NCBI RefSeq assembly: GCF_014648295.1
Contig: NZ_BMQV01000001.1
Coordinates: 248,001-312,000 of the forward strand
Reading direction: 5' to 3'
DNA length: 64,000 bases
Source: Shewanella saliphila
Lineage (GTDB): Bacteria; Pseudomonadota; Gammaproteobacteria; Enterobacterales; Shewanellaceae
Within the stretch, counting starts at the first letter, position 1. Each line of letters begins with the position of its first letter. Made by a program: the position numbers and the translations under genes. The notes under the pieces were generated by a model. It saw only the letters and a program-made list of their open reading frames with translations. It had not been told where the DNA came from and searched no databases. Shown piece by piece: positions 50,482 to 60,079 of this stretch.

Positions 50482-51546
50482 ATGACTATTAAAACAGATG
50501 AATTAAGAACAACCTTATTAAGCAAAGTTATCTCTCCTGCTCAGTTAGCTTCAGAATATCCTTTAACCCAAGATGCAGCTGATTACCTCGTCGCACAACG
50601 TCGTGAAGTTGAGGCGATTATTGCAGGCGAAGACCAACGTTTATTAGTCATTATTGGCCCTTGCTCAATTCATGATACTAAAGCCGCTTTAGAATACGCA
50701 GAAAAGTTATCTGCACTGCACCATGAGCTTAAAGACGATTTGTGTATTTTAATGCGAGTGTATTTTGAAAAACCACGGACGATTGTGGGTTGGAAAGGCT
50801 TAATCTCAGACCCTGATTTAGATGGCAGCTTTAGCCCCAACAAAGGCTTACGTTTGGCGCGTCAGTTACTGCAACAAATTACTGAACTTAAACTGCCAAT
50901 CGCCACCGAATTTTTAGACATGGTAAACGGTCAGTATATTGCCGACCTCATCACCTGGGGAGCTATTGGTGCGCGCACCACTGAGAGCCAAATTCACCGC
51001 GAAATGGCCTCAGCATTGTCTTGCCCTGTTGGTTTTAAAAATGGCACTGACGGTAATATTAATATTGCCGTTGATGCGGTTCGAGCTGCACAAGTTCCGC
51101 ATATTTTTTACTCACCAGATAAAGATGGTGCTATGGCTGTTTACCGTACTCACGGTAACCCATACGGTCACATTATTTTACGTGGCGGTAAAACACCAAA
51201 TTATTCAGCACAAGACATTGAAGTGACTCGAGCACAGCTAGAAAAAGTGGGCGTGACTCAACGTATGGTTGTCGACTTTAGCCATGGTAACAGTGAGAAA
51301 CAGCATAAAAACCAGTTAAATGTAGCAGACAGTATTATGCAACAAATGCGCAATGGTAGCACCGCCATCGCTGGTATTATGGCTGAAAGCTTTATGATTG
51401 AAGGTAATCAAAAAGTGGTTGAAGGTGAGCCATTAGTTTACGGTCAAAGTATCACTGATGCTTGCTTACACTGGGCTGATTCTGAAAAATTATTACGTGA
51501 ATTAGCACAAGCATCACGCGAGCGCATCACGCTATTATCAAAATAA
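50482..51546 (+). CDS. aroH: 3-deoxy-7-phosphoheptulonate synthase, AroH type
   Basis: Class I DAHP synthase: PEP plus erythrose 4-phosphate to DAHP, first step of aromatic amino acid synthesis. The 354 residues resemble the Trp-regulated isoenzyme AroH more than AroF/AroG: TDELRT at the N-terminus, SDPDLDGS, MASALSCPVGFKNGTDGN, SPDKDG, GNPYGHIILRGGK and STAIAGIMAESF. Conserved motifs include IIGPCSIHD and RVYFEKPRTIVGWKG. Feedback specificity is inferred from this similarity. Followed by a terminator shared with the convergent HD-GYP gene. Confidence 0.9.
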   Translation: MTIKTDELRTTLLSKVISPAQLASEYPLTQDAADYLVAQRREVEAIIAGEDQRLLVIIGPCSIHDTKAALEYAEKLSALHHELKDDLCILMRVYFEKPRTIVGWKGLISDPDLDGSFSPNKGLRLARQLLQQITELKLPIATEFLDMVNGQYIADLITWGAIGARTTESQIHREMASALSCPVGFKNGTDGNINIAVDAVRAAQVPHIFYSPDKDGAMAVYRTHGNPYGHIILRGGKTPNYSAQDIEVTRAQLEKVGVTQRMVVDFSHGNSEKQHKNQLNVADSIMQQMRNGSTAIAGIMAESFMIEGNQKVVEGEPLVYGQSITDACLHWADSEKLLRELAQASRERITLLSK

Positions 51547-51576
51547 GAGCTCAACATTCAGTTTTGCACGCCACTA

Positions 51577-51605
51577 TGCCAACGTAACCCGTTGGCATTT
51601 TTATT
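51577..51605. terminator. aroH terminator
   Basis: Hairpin ATGCCAACG...CGTTGGCAT followed by TTTTATT; it overlaps the last codon of the convergent HD-GYP gene. Confidence 0.8.
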
Positions 51606-52848
51606 GGTTATCTTGCTGATAGTTTGCAGAGTAATGTGCAAGCGACGCATGGGATAGTTCAGCAAACTGTTGTTCAATAAGCATAAAGCTGTCAACTAAA
51701 GCTGGATCAAAATGCTTACCTCGACCATCCATAATAATTCCAATGGCTTCTTCATGTGTAAATGGGCGTTTATAACAACGTGGTGATGTTAATGCATCAT
51801 ATACATCCACTAATGCCACAATCCTTGCTGACAATGGAATCACCTCACCTTTTAGCCCTTTAGGGTAACCGCTGCCATCCCATTTCTCATGATGGCCTCC
51901 AGCAATATCTCGGCCCATTAATAAAAACTCACATTTAGGAGCGTATTTTAATAGGCTATCAAGCACTTTAGCTCCCATCACAGGATGCGCTTTAATGTGT
52001 TCAAATTCCTCAGGAGTTAATCGACCCGGTTTAAGTAGAATATGATCTGCAATCCCCACCTTGCCGATGTCGTGTAAAATCGATGACAAACTAATTTCTT
52101 GAATAAAGGCATCGGTTAACTCTTCAGGGACTTGCTCATCTTCTAAACGCTGTTTAGCCAACATGTTGGCATATTGCTGCATGCGTATTAAATGTGCGCC
52201 AGTATCATTATCGCGGTACTCAGCTAGTTTGGCTAAACCAATTACGGTTGCTTGCCTAGACGCAATAGTTGATTGCAAAGACTGGCTTAGTTTACCTAAT
52301 AAATACGATGTTGATTGAGTCACAATGGCACAAGTCACGATAAAGTTAATCACCACCACATACCAAATAAGTGTCGAAAAATGCTCCATTACTGGCCAGT
52401 CAAGCCATTGCAAATGATATGCGGCCCCCAAGCCTAACAAAAATACGACATTGACTATTTGTGCCGTGATTGCTGATTTTTCACCGAGTAAAATACTGGT
52501 CAATGGTGGAAAAGCAAATAACCAAAAAAAGCCTGCACCGGATGGACCCAATACCACTAAAAAACCAGCACCAATCAAAAAGGATAAGTAACAACCGAAT
52601 AAATAACGCACCGAGTCGGGCAAATTGGGATAAAACAATACAAACAACAACAAGCCGTAAGCCAATGAATCAAATACCGCCATAAACCATATGCCTTCTT
52701 TGATACAGACATACACACTGGTGATATAAACCGGAATACAGATGATCGCTAAAATGGTAAATAAGCGCATAAAAATAGTATGACGCCAAACAGGCAGGGC
52801 ATCATCCAGTTCTAATTGAATAATTTCGGCCGCTAACGATGAAGACAT
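51601..52848 (-). CDS. Membrane HD-GYP domain c-di-GMP phosphodiesterase
   Basis: A 415-residue protein with about six membrane helices (residues 25-195) and a cytoplasmic HD-GYP domain (residues 205-395). The catalytic set is intact: HLIRMQQYANML, SSILHDIGKVGIADHILLKPGRLTPEEFEHIKAHP, GGHHEKWDGSGYPKGLKGEVIP and ARIVALVDVYDALTSPRCYK. Such proteins hydrolyse c-di-GMP to GMP or pGpG. The membrane part has no named sensor that I recognise. AAGGA lies upstream of the start. Confidence 0.9.
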   Translation of the reverse strand: MSSSLAAEIIQLELDDALPVWRHTIFMRLFTILAIICIPVYITSVYVCIKEGIWFMAVFDSLAYGLLLFVLFYPNLPDSVRYLFGCYLSFLIGAGFLVVLGPSGAGFFWLFAFPPLTSILLGEKSAITAQIVNVVFLLGLGAAYHLQWLDWPVMEHFSTLIWYVVVINFIVTCAIVTQSTSYLLGKLSQSLQSTIASRQATVIGLAKLAEYRDNDTGAHLIRMQQYANMLAKQRLEDEQVPEELTDAFIQEISLSSILHDIGKVGIADHILLKPGRLTPEEFEHIKAHPVMGAKVLDSLLKYAPKCEFLLMGRDIAGGHHEKWDGSGYPKGLKGEVIPLSARIVALVDVYDALTSPRCYKRPFTHEEAIGIIMDGRGKHFDPALVDSFMLIEQQFAELSHASLAHYSANYQQDNQ

Positions 52849-53054
52849 AAATGATCCTTATTTAACTGTCTTACAGTGGTGATGGCTAAGCAACGTGAGA
52901 CAGTAAAGTATTACCGCATAAAGAGGAACAGGCAAAGTATGATACAAATTAAACCTAAACAATAACGATACATACTGCAGTTATTTGTTTGTCACAGTAA
53001 CATAATAAAAATTCTGCTAACATCTAGGTCGTTGAACTTCAATGAATTAGATTA

Positions 53055-53612
53055 ATGGATGAATACATGACTTTGAATAAAACCCAAATAATGACTAACC
53101 TTTTAAGCAGTTTAATTATTTTTTGTTGCAGTGTTTTTAGCGTACACGCCACTAATATTGATAATATAAACACAGCCACTGCTGCCGGTGCAAAAGTGTT
53201 TTATTTAGTGCGCCATGCTGAAAAAAACCAAGGCGCCGATCCTAGTTTAACCGAGCAAGGCAAATTAAGTGCAAAGCGTCTAGCCAATGTGTTATCCAGC
53301 ACCTTGCTGACAAAAGTGTATACCACAGACTACAAACGCACACGTGAAACGGCATTCGCTGTTGCCGAAGAGCAGCACCTAGAGCTAAGCTTATATGACC
53401 CGTCCAACCTTAATAAGGCAGCAGAAGTATTGTTAAATCAGCAAGGTCACATTTTGGTGGTCGGTCACAGTAATACCACAACGGCATTAGCAGAATTGCT
53501 TGGCGCAGACAAACAACCTGTGATTAATGACGCCAACGAATTTGACCGTTTATACATCGTCACTGTAGACAAAAATAATCGTGAAGTTTCAACCGTATTA
53601 TTGCGTTATTAA
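53055..53612 (+). CDS. Exported histidine phosphatase family protein
   Basis: A 185-residue phosphoglycerate-mutase-like (branch 1) phosphatase with an N-terminal signal peptide (residues 1-32, ending VHA). The RHG motif appears as LVRHAEKNQ and the second catalytic His in LVVGHSNTTTALAELLG. TDYKRTRETAFAVAE is the conserved arginine region. Probably periplasmic; substrate unknown (SixA- or Ais-like proteins are alternatives). Confidence 0.85.
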   Translation: MDEYMTLNKTQIMTNLLSSLIIFCCSVFSVHATNIDNINTATAAGAKVFYLVRHAEKNQGADPSLTEQGKLSAKRLANVLSSTLLTKVYTTDYKRTRETAFAVAEEQHLELSLYDPSNLNKAAEVLLNQQGHILVVGHSNTTTALAELLGADKQPVINDANEFDRLYIVTVDKNNREVSTVLLRY

Positions 53613-53641
53613 ATCGTGATATTCAATAACAAGAGCGCACC

Positions 53642-53908
53642 ATGGCATCCATAACATGTAGTTGTTATGACTATATCGAAAGCTTGTGCATGCATCAGTA
53701 TGAAGTAACATTGATATTGGTGTCTGGCACAGAAGTACGCGGGCGTTTTAACACGACTTGTTATGTCAGTTTGGATGATCAAAAACAACAAGCGATAAAA
53801 GGTATAGATCAACATCAGCAGCCGCTTGTTGTCCTATTAACCGATATTGATAGTATCGATGTACTTAGCCCTAATGCATTATTTGATTATGTGTCTTTTG
53901 CTGATTAA
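53642..53908 (+). CDS. Rof (YaeO)-like Rho-binding antiterminator
   Basis: An 88-residue protein similar to Rof, which binds the Rho hexamer and blocks its RNA-binding site. The pattern ITCSCYDYIESLCMHQYEVTLILVSGTEVRGRF follows the Rof core (CDDYDxLExACxxxxxLTLxLKDG). Starts 29 bases after the phosphatase and may be co-transcribed. Direct Rho inhibition is inferred. Confidence 0.78.
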   Translation: MASITCSCYDYIESLCMHQYEVTLILVSGTEVRGRFNTTCYVSLDDQKQQAIKGIDQHQQPLVVLLTDIDSIDVLSPNALFDYVSFAD

Positions 53909-54039
53909 CGTTTGATAAAAATGATGACTAGCGAGTATGGCCAAGTAATAAAATGCAATTTGTCTGACACAATGGATACCAATGCAGTACAATGCGCAGC
54001 GTTTTAACCCTGTCATTTTGCATTACACTAGGTCCAAGT

Positions 54040-54477
54040 ATGTCTCTTGCTCTAAACCCTGCTCAAACCGAAACACAATTCCCTGAAGATATGGCCGCAC
54101 GCATCGCTCAATCTGAAGCTCGCGTGATTAAAGCGATTTTTCCTTCTAATACCAACCATCACAACACCTTGTTTGGTGGAGATGCATTAGCCTGGATGGA
54201 CGAAACCGCTTTTATTGCTGCCACACGCTTTTGTCGTAAATCATTAGTCACTGTGAGTTCAGACCGAATTGATTTTAACAAAGCTATTCCTGCAGGCAGT
54301 TTAGCTGAATTGATTGCTAAAGTGATTCATGTTGGCAACACCTCGCTAAAAGTCGAAGTCAATATCTATGTTGAAGATATGTATAAAGATCATCGTGAAC
54401 ATGCTATCCGTGGAGTATTTACCTTTGTCGCGGTAGATGCCGATCGTCAACCAACTCAGGTATGGCCTCACGGTTAA
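54040..54477 (+). CDS. Acyl-CoA thioesterase (hotdog fold, ACOT/YciA type)
   Basis: A 145-residue hotdog thioesterase. The active-site helix is NHHNTLFGGDALAWMDETAFIAATRFC, with the catalytic Asp in WMDE; VTVSSDRIDFNKAIPAGSLAELIAKV and VEVNIYVED complete the fold. The start ATG 54040 has an AGG seven bases upstream; the ORF opens 16 codons before in sequence without a ribosome-binding site. Hydrolyses acyl-CoAs to free acid and CoA; chain-length preference unknown. Confidence 0.88.
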   Translation: MSLALNPAQTETQFPEDMAARIAQSEARVIKAIFPSNTNHHNTLFGGDALAWMDETAFIAATRFCRKSLVTVSSDRIDFNKAIPAGSLAELIAKVIHVGNTSLKVEVNIYVEDMYKDHREHAIRGVFTFVAVDADRQPTQVWPHG

Positions 54478-54656
54478 CAGCCAGCAATGTCAGCCGTCAG
54501 GGTTGTATTGAACAAAACTGACACCTTAGACTAAAGTCTAGTTTTGATATTTTTTCACTAAAATCAATTCCAATGTGACAGAAAGCGATAGAATATTTGA
54601 TTCGTTTTCTGTTACATTGATTTAATCTTCACGTGCAACATAGAATAAAAAACGCC

Positions 54657-55319
54657 ATGAAGCTCGAAAATTTAAACATCATCATCGCTGACGATCATCC
54701 GTTATTTCGTAATGCATTACGACAAGCATTAAGCAGTGCGTTCGAAAAAACCGAATGGGTTGAAGCTGACAGTGCCGAAGCACTGCAAAAAGTACTTGAT
54801 ACTCAAGACGCTCAATTTGATTTAATCTTATTGGACCTACAAATGCCAGGTTCTCATGGTTATTCGACCTTGATACACCTAAGAACTCATTACCCTGATA
54901 TACCTGTGGTGGTGATTTCGGCACATGAAGACATCAACACCATTAGCCGTGCAGTGCATTATGGTAGCAGTGGCTTTATTCCTAAATCTGCGTCGATGGA
55001 GTCATTAACAGATGCATTAAGCGCTGTACTATATGGCGACATTTGGCTGCCTGCAGGCACTGAGTTAGTCCCGGTTTCGGATAATCCAACTGACAAAATG
55101 GCAAGCCGATTATCAGATTTAACCCCACAACAATATCGTGTTTTGCAAATGTTTGCTGAAGGTTTACTCAATAAACAAATCGCTTATGACTTTGGGGTGT
55201 CTGAAGCCACGATTAAAGCACATGCCACAGCAATCTTTAGAAAGCTCGGCGTGCGTAACCGCACCCAAGCCGTCATTGCATTGCAACAATTAGAAATGGA
55301 AAAAGTCGACCTGTCTTAA
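54657..55319 (+). CDS. LuxR/NarL-family response regulator
   Basis: A 220-residue two-domain regulator. Receiver domain with acidic pocket IIIADDHPLF, phosphoacceptor in LILLDLQMPGSHG and Lys in GFIPKSASMESL. C-terminal LuxR HTH: LTPQQYRVLQMFAEGLLNKQIAYDFGVSEATIKAHATAIFRKLGVRNRTQAVI. No histidine kinase is adjacent, so it is an orphan. The stop overlaps the ATG of the next gene (TAATG). Confidence 0.93.
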   Translation: MKLENLNIIIADDHPLFRNALRQALSSAFEKTEWVEADSAEALQKVLDTQDAQFDLILLDLQMPGSHGYSTLIHLRTHYPDIPVVVISAHEDINTISRAVHYGSSGFIPKSASMESLTDALSAVLYGDIWLPAGTELVPVSDNPTDKMASRLSDLTPQQYRVLQMFAEGLLNKQIAYDFGVSEATIKAHATAIFRKLGVRNRTQAVIALQQLEMEKVDLS

Positions 55320-55933
55320 TGTTAAATACCGTCCCGCTGGCACAACTGCCCTTTTCACAAGCATGTGAAAACAACAAACAGCCCATTTTAAGCCTATTAA
55401 CGCAATGGTTTGCTCAATCAAACCATGTGCTTGAGGTGGGTTCGGGCACAGGGCAACACTGTGTTCACTTTGCGACACACTTAGACCATCTTCATTGGCA
55501 ACCTAGCGATCAATTAACTTATTTGGTCAACCTACAGGCGCGGCTAGCACATTTTCCTTTGGGCAATCTGGCGGATCCGGTTGCGCTAGATGTTAGCCAG
55601 TCATGGCCACAATTTACCACTCAGGTTGATGCTATTTATAGCGCCAATACCTTACACATTATGAGCAAACCGCTAGTTGAAGCCTTTTTTGCTGGTTGCG
55701 GCCAAGTATTAGCAACACAAGGTTGTGTTGCAGTGTATGGCCCGTTTAATTATGCAGGTCAATATACTAGCGCCAGTAATCAACAATTTGATGACTGGCT
55801 AAAACAACAAAATCCTCACAGTGGCATTCGTGATATCGAATGGATTACATCGTTAGCCAAACAACAGAATTTACATCTACAACAAGATGTTGCCATGCCA
55901 GCAAACAACAGAATGCTGTATTTTACTCGCTGA
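55319..55933 (+). CDS. DUF938 SAM-dependent methyltransferase-like protein
   Basis: A 204-residue Rossmann methyltransferase-like protein of the DUF938 family. Motif I is VLEVGSGTGQHCVHFATHLDHLHWQPSD; VDAIYSANTLHIMS and GVAVYGPFNYAGQYTSASNQQFDDWLK are the family-specific stretches. Translationally coupled to the response regulator by a one-base overlap. Substrate unknown. Confidence 0.9.
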   Translation: MLNTVPLAQLPFSQACENNKQPILSLLTQWFAQSNHVLEVGSGTGQHCVHFATHLDHLHWQPSDQLTYLVNLQARLAHFPLGNLADPVALDVSQSWPQFTTQVDAIYSANTLHIMSKPLVEAFFAGCGQVLATQGCVAVYGPFNYAGQYTSASNQQFDDWLKQQNPHSGIRDIEWITSLAKQQNLHLQQDVAMPANNRMLYFTR

Positions 55934-56041
55934 TTCAGTTGAACCATCCGATCAATGTTTATCAGCTTGGCACAAATGCGCTAAACTATTAATCTATTTA
56001 GCGATTTGATTTTAACGTTGTTTAACACAAGGACACTCACT

Positions 56042-56887
56042 ATGGGTTCTGTTACCACCCAAAAACACCCAAATGGTCTTGAATATGTCGACGTCAATAC
56101 TGAACTGTGCCAAGCGCGGATCTTTATGCAAGGCGCGCAAATTGATCAATTCACTCCAAAAGGTCAATCCCCTTTGTTATGGGTGTCATCTGCAGATGAT
56201 TACCAACCAGGCAATGGGATCCGTGGTGGTATTCCGGTATGTTGGCCCTGGTTTGGTGCACATGAAAACCCAGAGTATCCCCAACATGGTTTTGGGCGTA
56301 ATAAAGTCTGGACACTAGAGTCGGTTAATATGCGTAATCAAGTCGTAGACCTCGTGTTTACCTTGCCACAAAGTGAGTTTGAACGACAATATTGGCCGCA
56401 TAACACTCAAGTTAAGGTACTATTTACCTTAAGCGAAACCTTGTCGGTCAGTATCGTTAACACCAATTTAGGTGAAACTCATGTTAGCTTAACTCAAGCA
56501 TTACACAGTTATTTCCCTATTAGTGATATCCATCAGTTAAAGGCGACAGGTTTTAGCCACTCAAAATACATCGAGTTTGGCCAAGGTCCGATTAAACAAC
56601 CACATGACAGCGTTGAGTTTGACCGAGAAACCGATCGTGTTTATACCGATTTAGCCCCGCAACAAGCGCTGCATACTCCGCACGGTACCATTCTTGTGAG
56701 TCGTGAAAATAGTCAGTCAGCGGTATTGTGGAACCCATGGATAGATAAGTCTGTGCGTTTATCTCGCTTTAATAGTGAAGATTATTTGACGATGGTGTGT
56801 TTAGAAGCCGCTAACGTACTTGAAGATAACGTCGAGCTGGCACCAGGTGAGAGCCATACATTAACCACACACATTGCTTGGCAGTAA
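56042..56887 (+). CDS. D-hexose-6-phosphate mutarotase (YeaD-like aldose 1-epimerase)
   Basis: A 281-residue galactose-mutarotase-fold enzyme that interconverts alpha and beta glucose 6-phosphate. GIRGGIPVCWPWFGAHENPEYPQHGFGRNKVW is the substrate-binding signature with the catalytic His region, ALHSYFPISDI and VLWNPWIDKSVRLSRFNSEDYLTMVCLEAANV complete it. Start ATG 56042 with AAGGA eight bases upstream. A strong terminator follows. Confidence 0.92.
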   Translation: MGSVTTQKHPNGLEYVDVNTELCQARIFMQGAQIDQFTPKGQSPLLWVSSADDYQPGNGIRGGIPVCWPWFGAHENPEYPQHGFGRNKVWTLESVNMRNQVVDLVFTLPQSEFERQYWPHNTQVKVLFTLSETLSVSIVNTNLGETHVSLTQALHSYFPISDIHQLKATGFSHSKYIEFGQGPIKQPHDSVEFDRETDRVYTDLAPQQALHTPHGTILVSRENSQSAVLWNPWIDKSVRLSRFNSEDYLTMVCLEAANVLEDNVELAPGESHTLTTHIAWQ

Positions 56888-56904
56888 CCCTCTTTGTTAG
56901 CAAC

Positions 56905-56932
56905 AAAAAAGGTAGCCTAGGCTACCTTTTTT
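56905..56932. terminator. Bidirectional terminator
   Basis: AAAAAAGGTAGCC/TAGGCTACCTTTTTT between the converging mutarotase and 5'-nucleotidase genes, with a T-run on both sides. Confidence 0.92.
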
Positions 56933-56980
56933 CATACTCACAAACTAATCTTCGCATAAGGACGAGGCCTTAGGCTTATA

Positions 56981-58705
56981 TTAGTTAGCTGTGATAGTAC
57001 AACCTAATGGGCTATCTGAGTTTTCATAAACAATGTCGCCTACTGGAGCATAGTCAGCTGCAACAATTGACTCTTTTTCTTGGAAGAAAGTGTATAACAC
57101 TTCTGCATCAACATAACCCGTTTGGATTGGGTCTAACACTGGGTAACCGTCACCACCTGCAGCGTTAAAGCTTGGTACCGTGAAGCTATAAGAATCAGTG
57201 GCACTATAATCTTTGCCGTTAATCTCACTAATAGCAACGGTTTCAGCAGTACAGTCAACGGTCATTTTAACACCCGTGATTTGAGCATAAGCCCCTGCAC
57301 CACGTTGGAATGAAGCGACAGTATTTAAATACTCAGTCACTTCAGCACCCGTCATGGTCATTAACGTTACAGTGTTACCAAATGGTTGAACAGTCAGTAC
57401 GTCACGGTATGTAATGTCACCCGCTTCAATTGAAGCACGTACACCACCAGAGTTCATCACACCGATGTCTGCGCCTACTTTAGTACGTTGTGCTTCAGCA
57501 ATTAAACGGCCTAGGTTAGTTTGCATGTTACGCACGTTAGCACGTTCACCGTCAAGGAATGCGTCAGTGCTTGCGATCACTTCATCTAATTGGCCTTGGC
57601 CACGCTCTTGATAGTAAGAAAGCAACTCTTCTAAATCAGCATCAGGTGTAATTTCATCAGCAACAAATTCTTCAGTTTCATTGCCATCGGCATCTGTTAC
57701 TGTTGTTTTAAGGTTAACCGGAATTAACTGGTAGCTTGCAAGTTGTAACTCACCATTGAAGTATTCAAAGTCAGCACGGCCAACGTATTTGCCCCATTCG
57801 TGCGCTTGCATGATGTAAGTGCCATTTTGCATATCTGGCGCACAGTCATCACCTGGTTCAAAGTCAGCGTAAGCATTTGTATCAGGTTCCATACACACTG
57901 GGTTTTGTGAGTGACCACCGATAATGGCACTTAAGTCGCCTTCAGTAAGTGCACGTGCTAGAGCTACATCGCCAGGTGCATTGCTGCCGTTTTCACCATC
58001 AGCATAGTGGCCCATGTGTGTTGCGGCAAAAATGATATCTGCAGTGCCTGCTTCTTTGATTTCAGCAATCACTTTTGCCGCTTCAGTTGTCGGATCGGTA
58101 AAAGTAATATCTGAGATATACTCAGGGTTACCAATTTTAGCAGTGTCTTCAGTCGTTAAACCAATAACAGCGACACGTAAACCATTTACATCAAACACTT
58201 TATAAGCGTCAAAGTAACGAGTACCGTCAGCTCTATAAATGTTTGCCGCAAGCATTGGGAAGTTTGCCACTGAACGTTGCGAATCGAGTACCGCAAGAGG
58301 GTTATCGAATTCATGGTTACCTACAGCCATTGCATCATAGGCAATTTCGTTCATACCGATAAAGTCAGGTAGCGCGTCTTGTAAATCTGATTCTGGAACA
58401 CCCGTGTTAATGTCACCGCCAGATAACACGAGTGTTTCACCACCATTTGAGCTTACTTCTGCACGGATTTGATCAATCAGCGCTTTACGCGCCGCCATAC
58501 CATACTCACCATCACTGTTTTCCCAAAAGCGACCGTGGTTGTCGTTAGTGTGTAAAACGGTAAAGGTTTTACACTCGGCACCCGCTTCTGCACAGGTCGT
58601 GGCAACAGGTGTTTCTACTTCATTATTGTCATCGTCACTGCTACAACCGGTTAATGCTGTAAGTACAGCTGTTGCAACTAATCCTTTAATTAACATGTTT
58701 GTCAT
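56981..58705 (-). CDS. 5'-nucleotidase/metallophosphatase lipoprotein (UshA/NadN-like)
   Basis: A 574-residue envelope lipoprotein. Lipobox LTGC near residue 21 (signal peptide MTNMLIKGLVATAVLTALTGC), followed by an acidic SSDDDNNE linker. N-terminal metallophosphatase: LHTNDNHGRFWE, LSGGDINTG, VGNHEFDN, TEDTA and GGHSQNPV; C-terminal 5_nucleotid_C domain with NSGGVRASIEAGDITYRDVLTVQPFGN and the substrate stacking FNAAGGDGYPVL. Hydrolyses nucleotides or NAD outside the inner membrane. Which of these substrates applies is unknown. Confidence 0.9.
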   Translation of the reverse strand: MTNMLIKGLVATAVLTALTGCSSDDDNNEVETPVATTCAEAGAECKTFTVLHTNDNHGRFWENSDGEYGMAARKALIDQIRAEVSSNGGETLVLSGGDINTGVPESDLQDALPDFIGMNEIAYDAMAVGNHEFDNPLAVLDSQRSVANFPMLAANIYRADGTRYFDAYKVFDVNGLRVAVIGLTTEDTAKIGNPEYISDITFTDPTTEAAKVIAEIKEAGTADIIFAATHMGHYADGENGSNAPGDVALARALTEGDLSAIIGGHSQNPVCMEPDTNAYADFEPGDDCAPDMQNGTYIMQAHEWGKYVGRADFEYFNGELQLASYQLIPVNLKTTVTDADGNETEEFVADEITPDADLEELLSYYQERGQGQLDEVIASTDAFLDGERANVRNMQTNLGRLIAEAQRTKVGADIGVMNSGGVRASIEAGDITYRDVLTVQPFGNTVTLMTMTGAEVTEYLNTVASFQRGAGAYAQITGVKMTVDCTAETVAISEINGKDYSATDSYSFTVPSFNAAGGDGYPVLDPIQTGYVDAEVLYTFFQEKESIVAADYAPVGDIVYENSDSPLGCTITAN

Positions 58706-59012
58706 GATTTACCCCGAATTATAATAAGTTATTTAAATCTGTGACATATCCATATCACGGACTTAATATTACAACATTGACGGCTTTTGATGTCATTTTT
58801 ATTACAAAATATGACATTTAATCCAATATTTACAATCGCTTAGACTTTGAATTATCCTTTGTGAAAAACAGTGAAATGTTAAATCTTTGGTTAACGAAAA
58901 GTAAAAAAAACGACTTAATGGATTTTCCCACTAAGTCGTTAAAAAAACGCTGATTTTACAAAAACATTAACAAAGCTGATTGTTTACATATAAAAACAAT
59001 GCAACAGTACTT
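58706..59012. other. Intergenic region between esterase and nucleotidase genes
   Basis: 307 bases. It holds the terminator of the upstream minus-strand esterase (58907-58941) and the promoter of the nucleotidase gene. An imperfect palindrome GTGACAT-ATCC-ATATCAC at 58741-58758 could be an operator, but I cannot name a factor. Confidence 0.5.
58907..58941 (-). terminator. Esterase gene terminator
   Basis: Stem AACGACTTA ... TAAGTCGTT with a 15-base loop region and A/T runs on both sides, about 70 bases past the esterase stop on the minus strand. Confidence 0.7.
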
Positions 59013-59678
59013 TTAGTTAAGTTGGTGTTGTAACCATTGACCTATGTCAGTTAATTGGTTAGGGAGCACACTATGCGCCATTGGGTATGTGCTCCATGTT
59101 GTCTGATAGTGAGCTGCAATGAGTGCATCATATGCCATTTTTCCTGCAAATAATGGCACCACATCATCTTGCTCACCATGGTGTTGCAATATAGGTGTGG
59201 ATCGGTTGGCTTCAGATAATTGCTCAGGCAATGCCTCACCACCGGGTAAATAACAAGACAGTGCCATAATGCCCGCTAAGCGTTGCTCAAATCGCAAGCC
59301 GGTAAATAAACTCATTACCCCGCCCTGACTAAAACCCGCAAGCACGATTTTATCGGCATTGATGCCTTGGGCAATTTGCTCATTAATTAGCTGCTTCACA
59401 GCTTGCTCTGACGCCATCACACCTTGCAAATCAGCTCTGTCATGCAAATCCATACTTTTAATGTCATACCAAGAGCGCATCACAAAGCCGCCATTAATGG
59501 TTACAGCTTGTTCTGGCGCGTGAGGAAACACAAAACGAATGCGGTGATCGCTAGGTAAGCCTAATACCGGAACGACAGGCGCAAACCCCGCACCAGAATC
59601 ACCTAATCCATGAAGCCAAATTACACACGCTGTAGCAGGGGTTTGTGGTTCAATTACAATTTTATCTAGAGATGACAT
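59013..59678 (-). CDS. Carboxylesterase/phospholipase-like alpha/beta hydrolase
   Basis: A 221-residue abhydrolase_2 protein. It shows VIWLHGLGDSGAGFAPVVPVL, the nucleophile elbow VLAGFSQGGVMSLFTGLRF (Ser in GFSQGG), Asp in HHGEQDDVVPLF and His in YPMAHSVLPNQ, the full triad of the acyl-protein thioesterase/EstB type. AAAGGA ribosome-binding site. Cytoplasmic; likely short-chain esterase. Confidence 0.9.
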   Translation of the reverse strand: MSSLDKIVIEPQTPATACVIWLHGLGDSGAGFAPVVPVLGLPSDHRIRFVFPHAPEQAVTINGGFVMRSWYDIKSMDLHDRADLQGVMASEQAVKQLINEQIAQGINADKIVLAGFSQGGVMSLFTGLRFEQRLAGIMALSCYLPGGEALPEQLSEANRSTPILQHHGEQDDVVPLFAGKMAYDALIAAHYQTTWSTYPMAHSVLPNQLTDIGQWLQHQLN

Positions 59679-59754
59679 GACTTATCCTTTTTATAGCAAT
59701 CGCTTCTTACAATCATACTTTCAAGCGTTGTGAGTAATCTGGATGCACTCGGCA

Positions 59755-59982
59755 TTACTGGGCTTGTATACCCGTACAATTTAATACTTGTTCTAATTGC
59801 GCAGCATTATCAAGTTTGATACTCCAACGAACCGTACCGGCATCGGCTGCGATAACCAGCCCTTGATGAAAACAACTAATATCATCTACCGAAGCCGTTA
59901 ATACAATCTGGTTGTCATGAAAACGACACTGAATTTCATTCACGGTGACAATAATTTTACCGATTGAAAAGTCGATGACCAT
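59755..59982 (-). CDS. DUF3389-like small protein
   Basis: A 75-residue protein (MVIDFSIGKIIVTVNEIQCRF...) with a beta-rich pattern and a VRWSIKLDNAAQLEQVL ending. It resembles the DUF3389 family of Vibrio and Shewanella from memory; function unknown. Strong AAGGAAAAA ribosome-binding site. Sits between the slyD and esterase genes on the same strand. Confidence 0.7.
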   Translation of the reverse strand: MVIDFSIGKIIVTVNEIQCRFHDNQIVLTASVDDISCFHQGLVIAADAGTVRWSIKLDNAAQLEQVLNCTGIQAQ

Positions 59983-60011
59983 GATTTTTCCTTTTTATGC
60001 ACCACAAATAA

Positions 60012-60038
60012 AAATCCCAAGTGATTCACTTGGGATTT
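60012..60038. terminator. slyD terminator
   Basis: Palindrome AAATCCCAAGTGA/TTCACTTGGGATTT located about 40 bases past the slyD stop on the minus strand; A/T runs support a terminator. Confidence 0.75.
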
Positions 60039-60079
60039 CAAGTTAAACAGCAATCTTACTTATCCTGAGCTAGGGCTAT

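Noticed and set aside
58741..58758. Palindrome GTGACAT-ATCC-ATATCAC as a CRP site
   Set aside because: The half-site spacing does not fit TGTGA-N6-TCACA; left as an unnamed palindrome.
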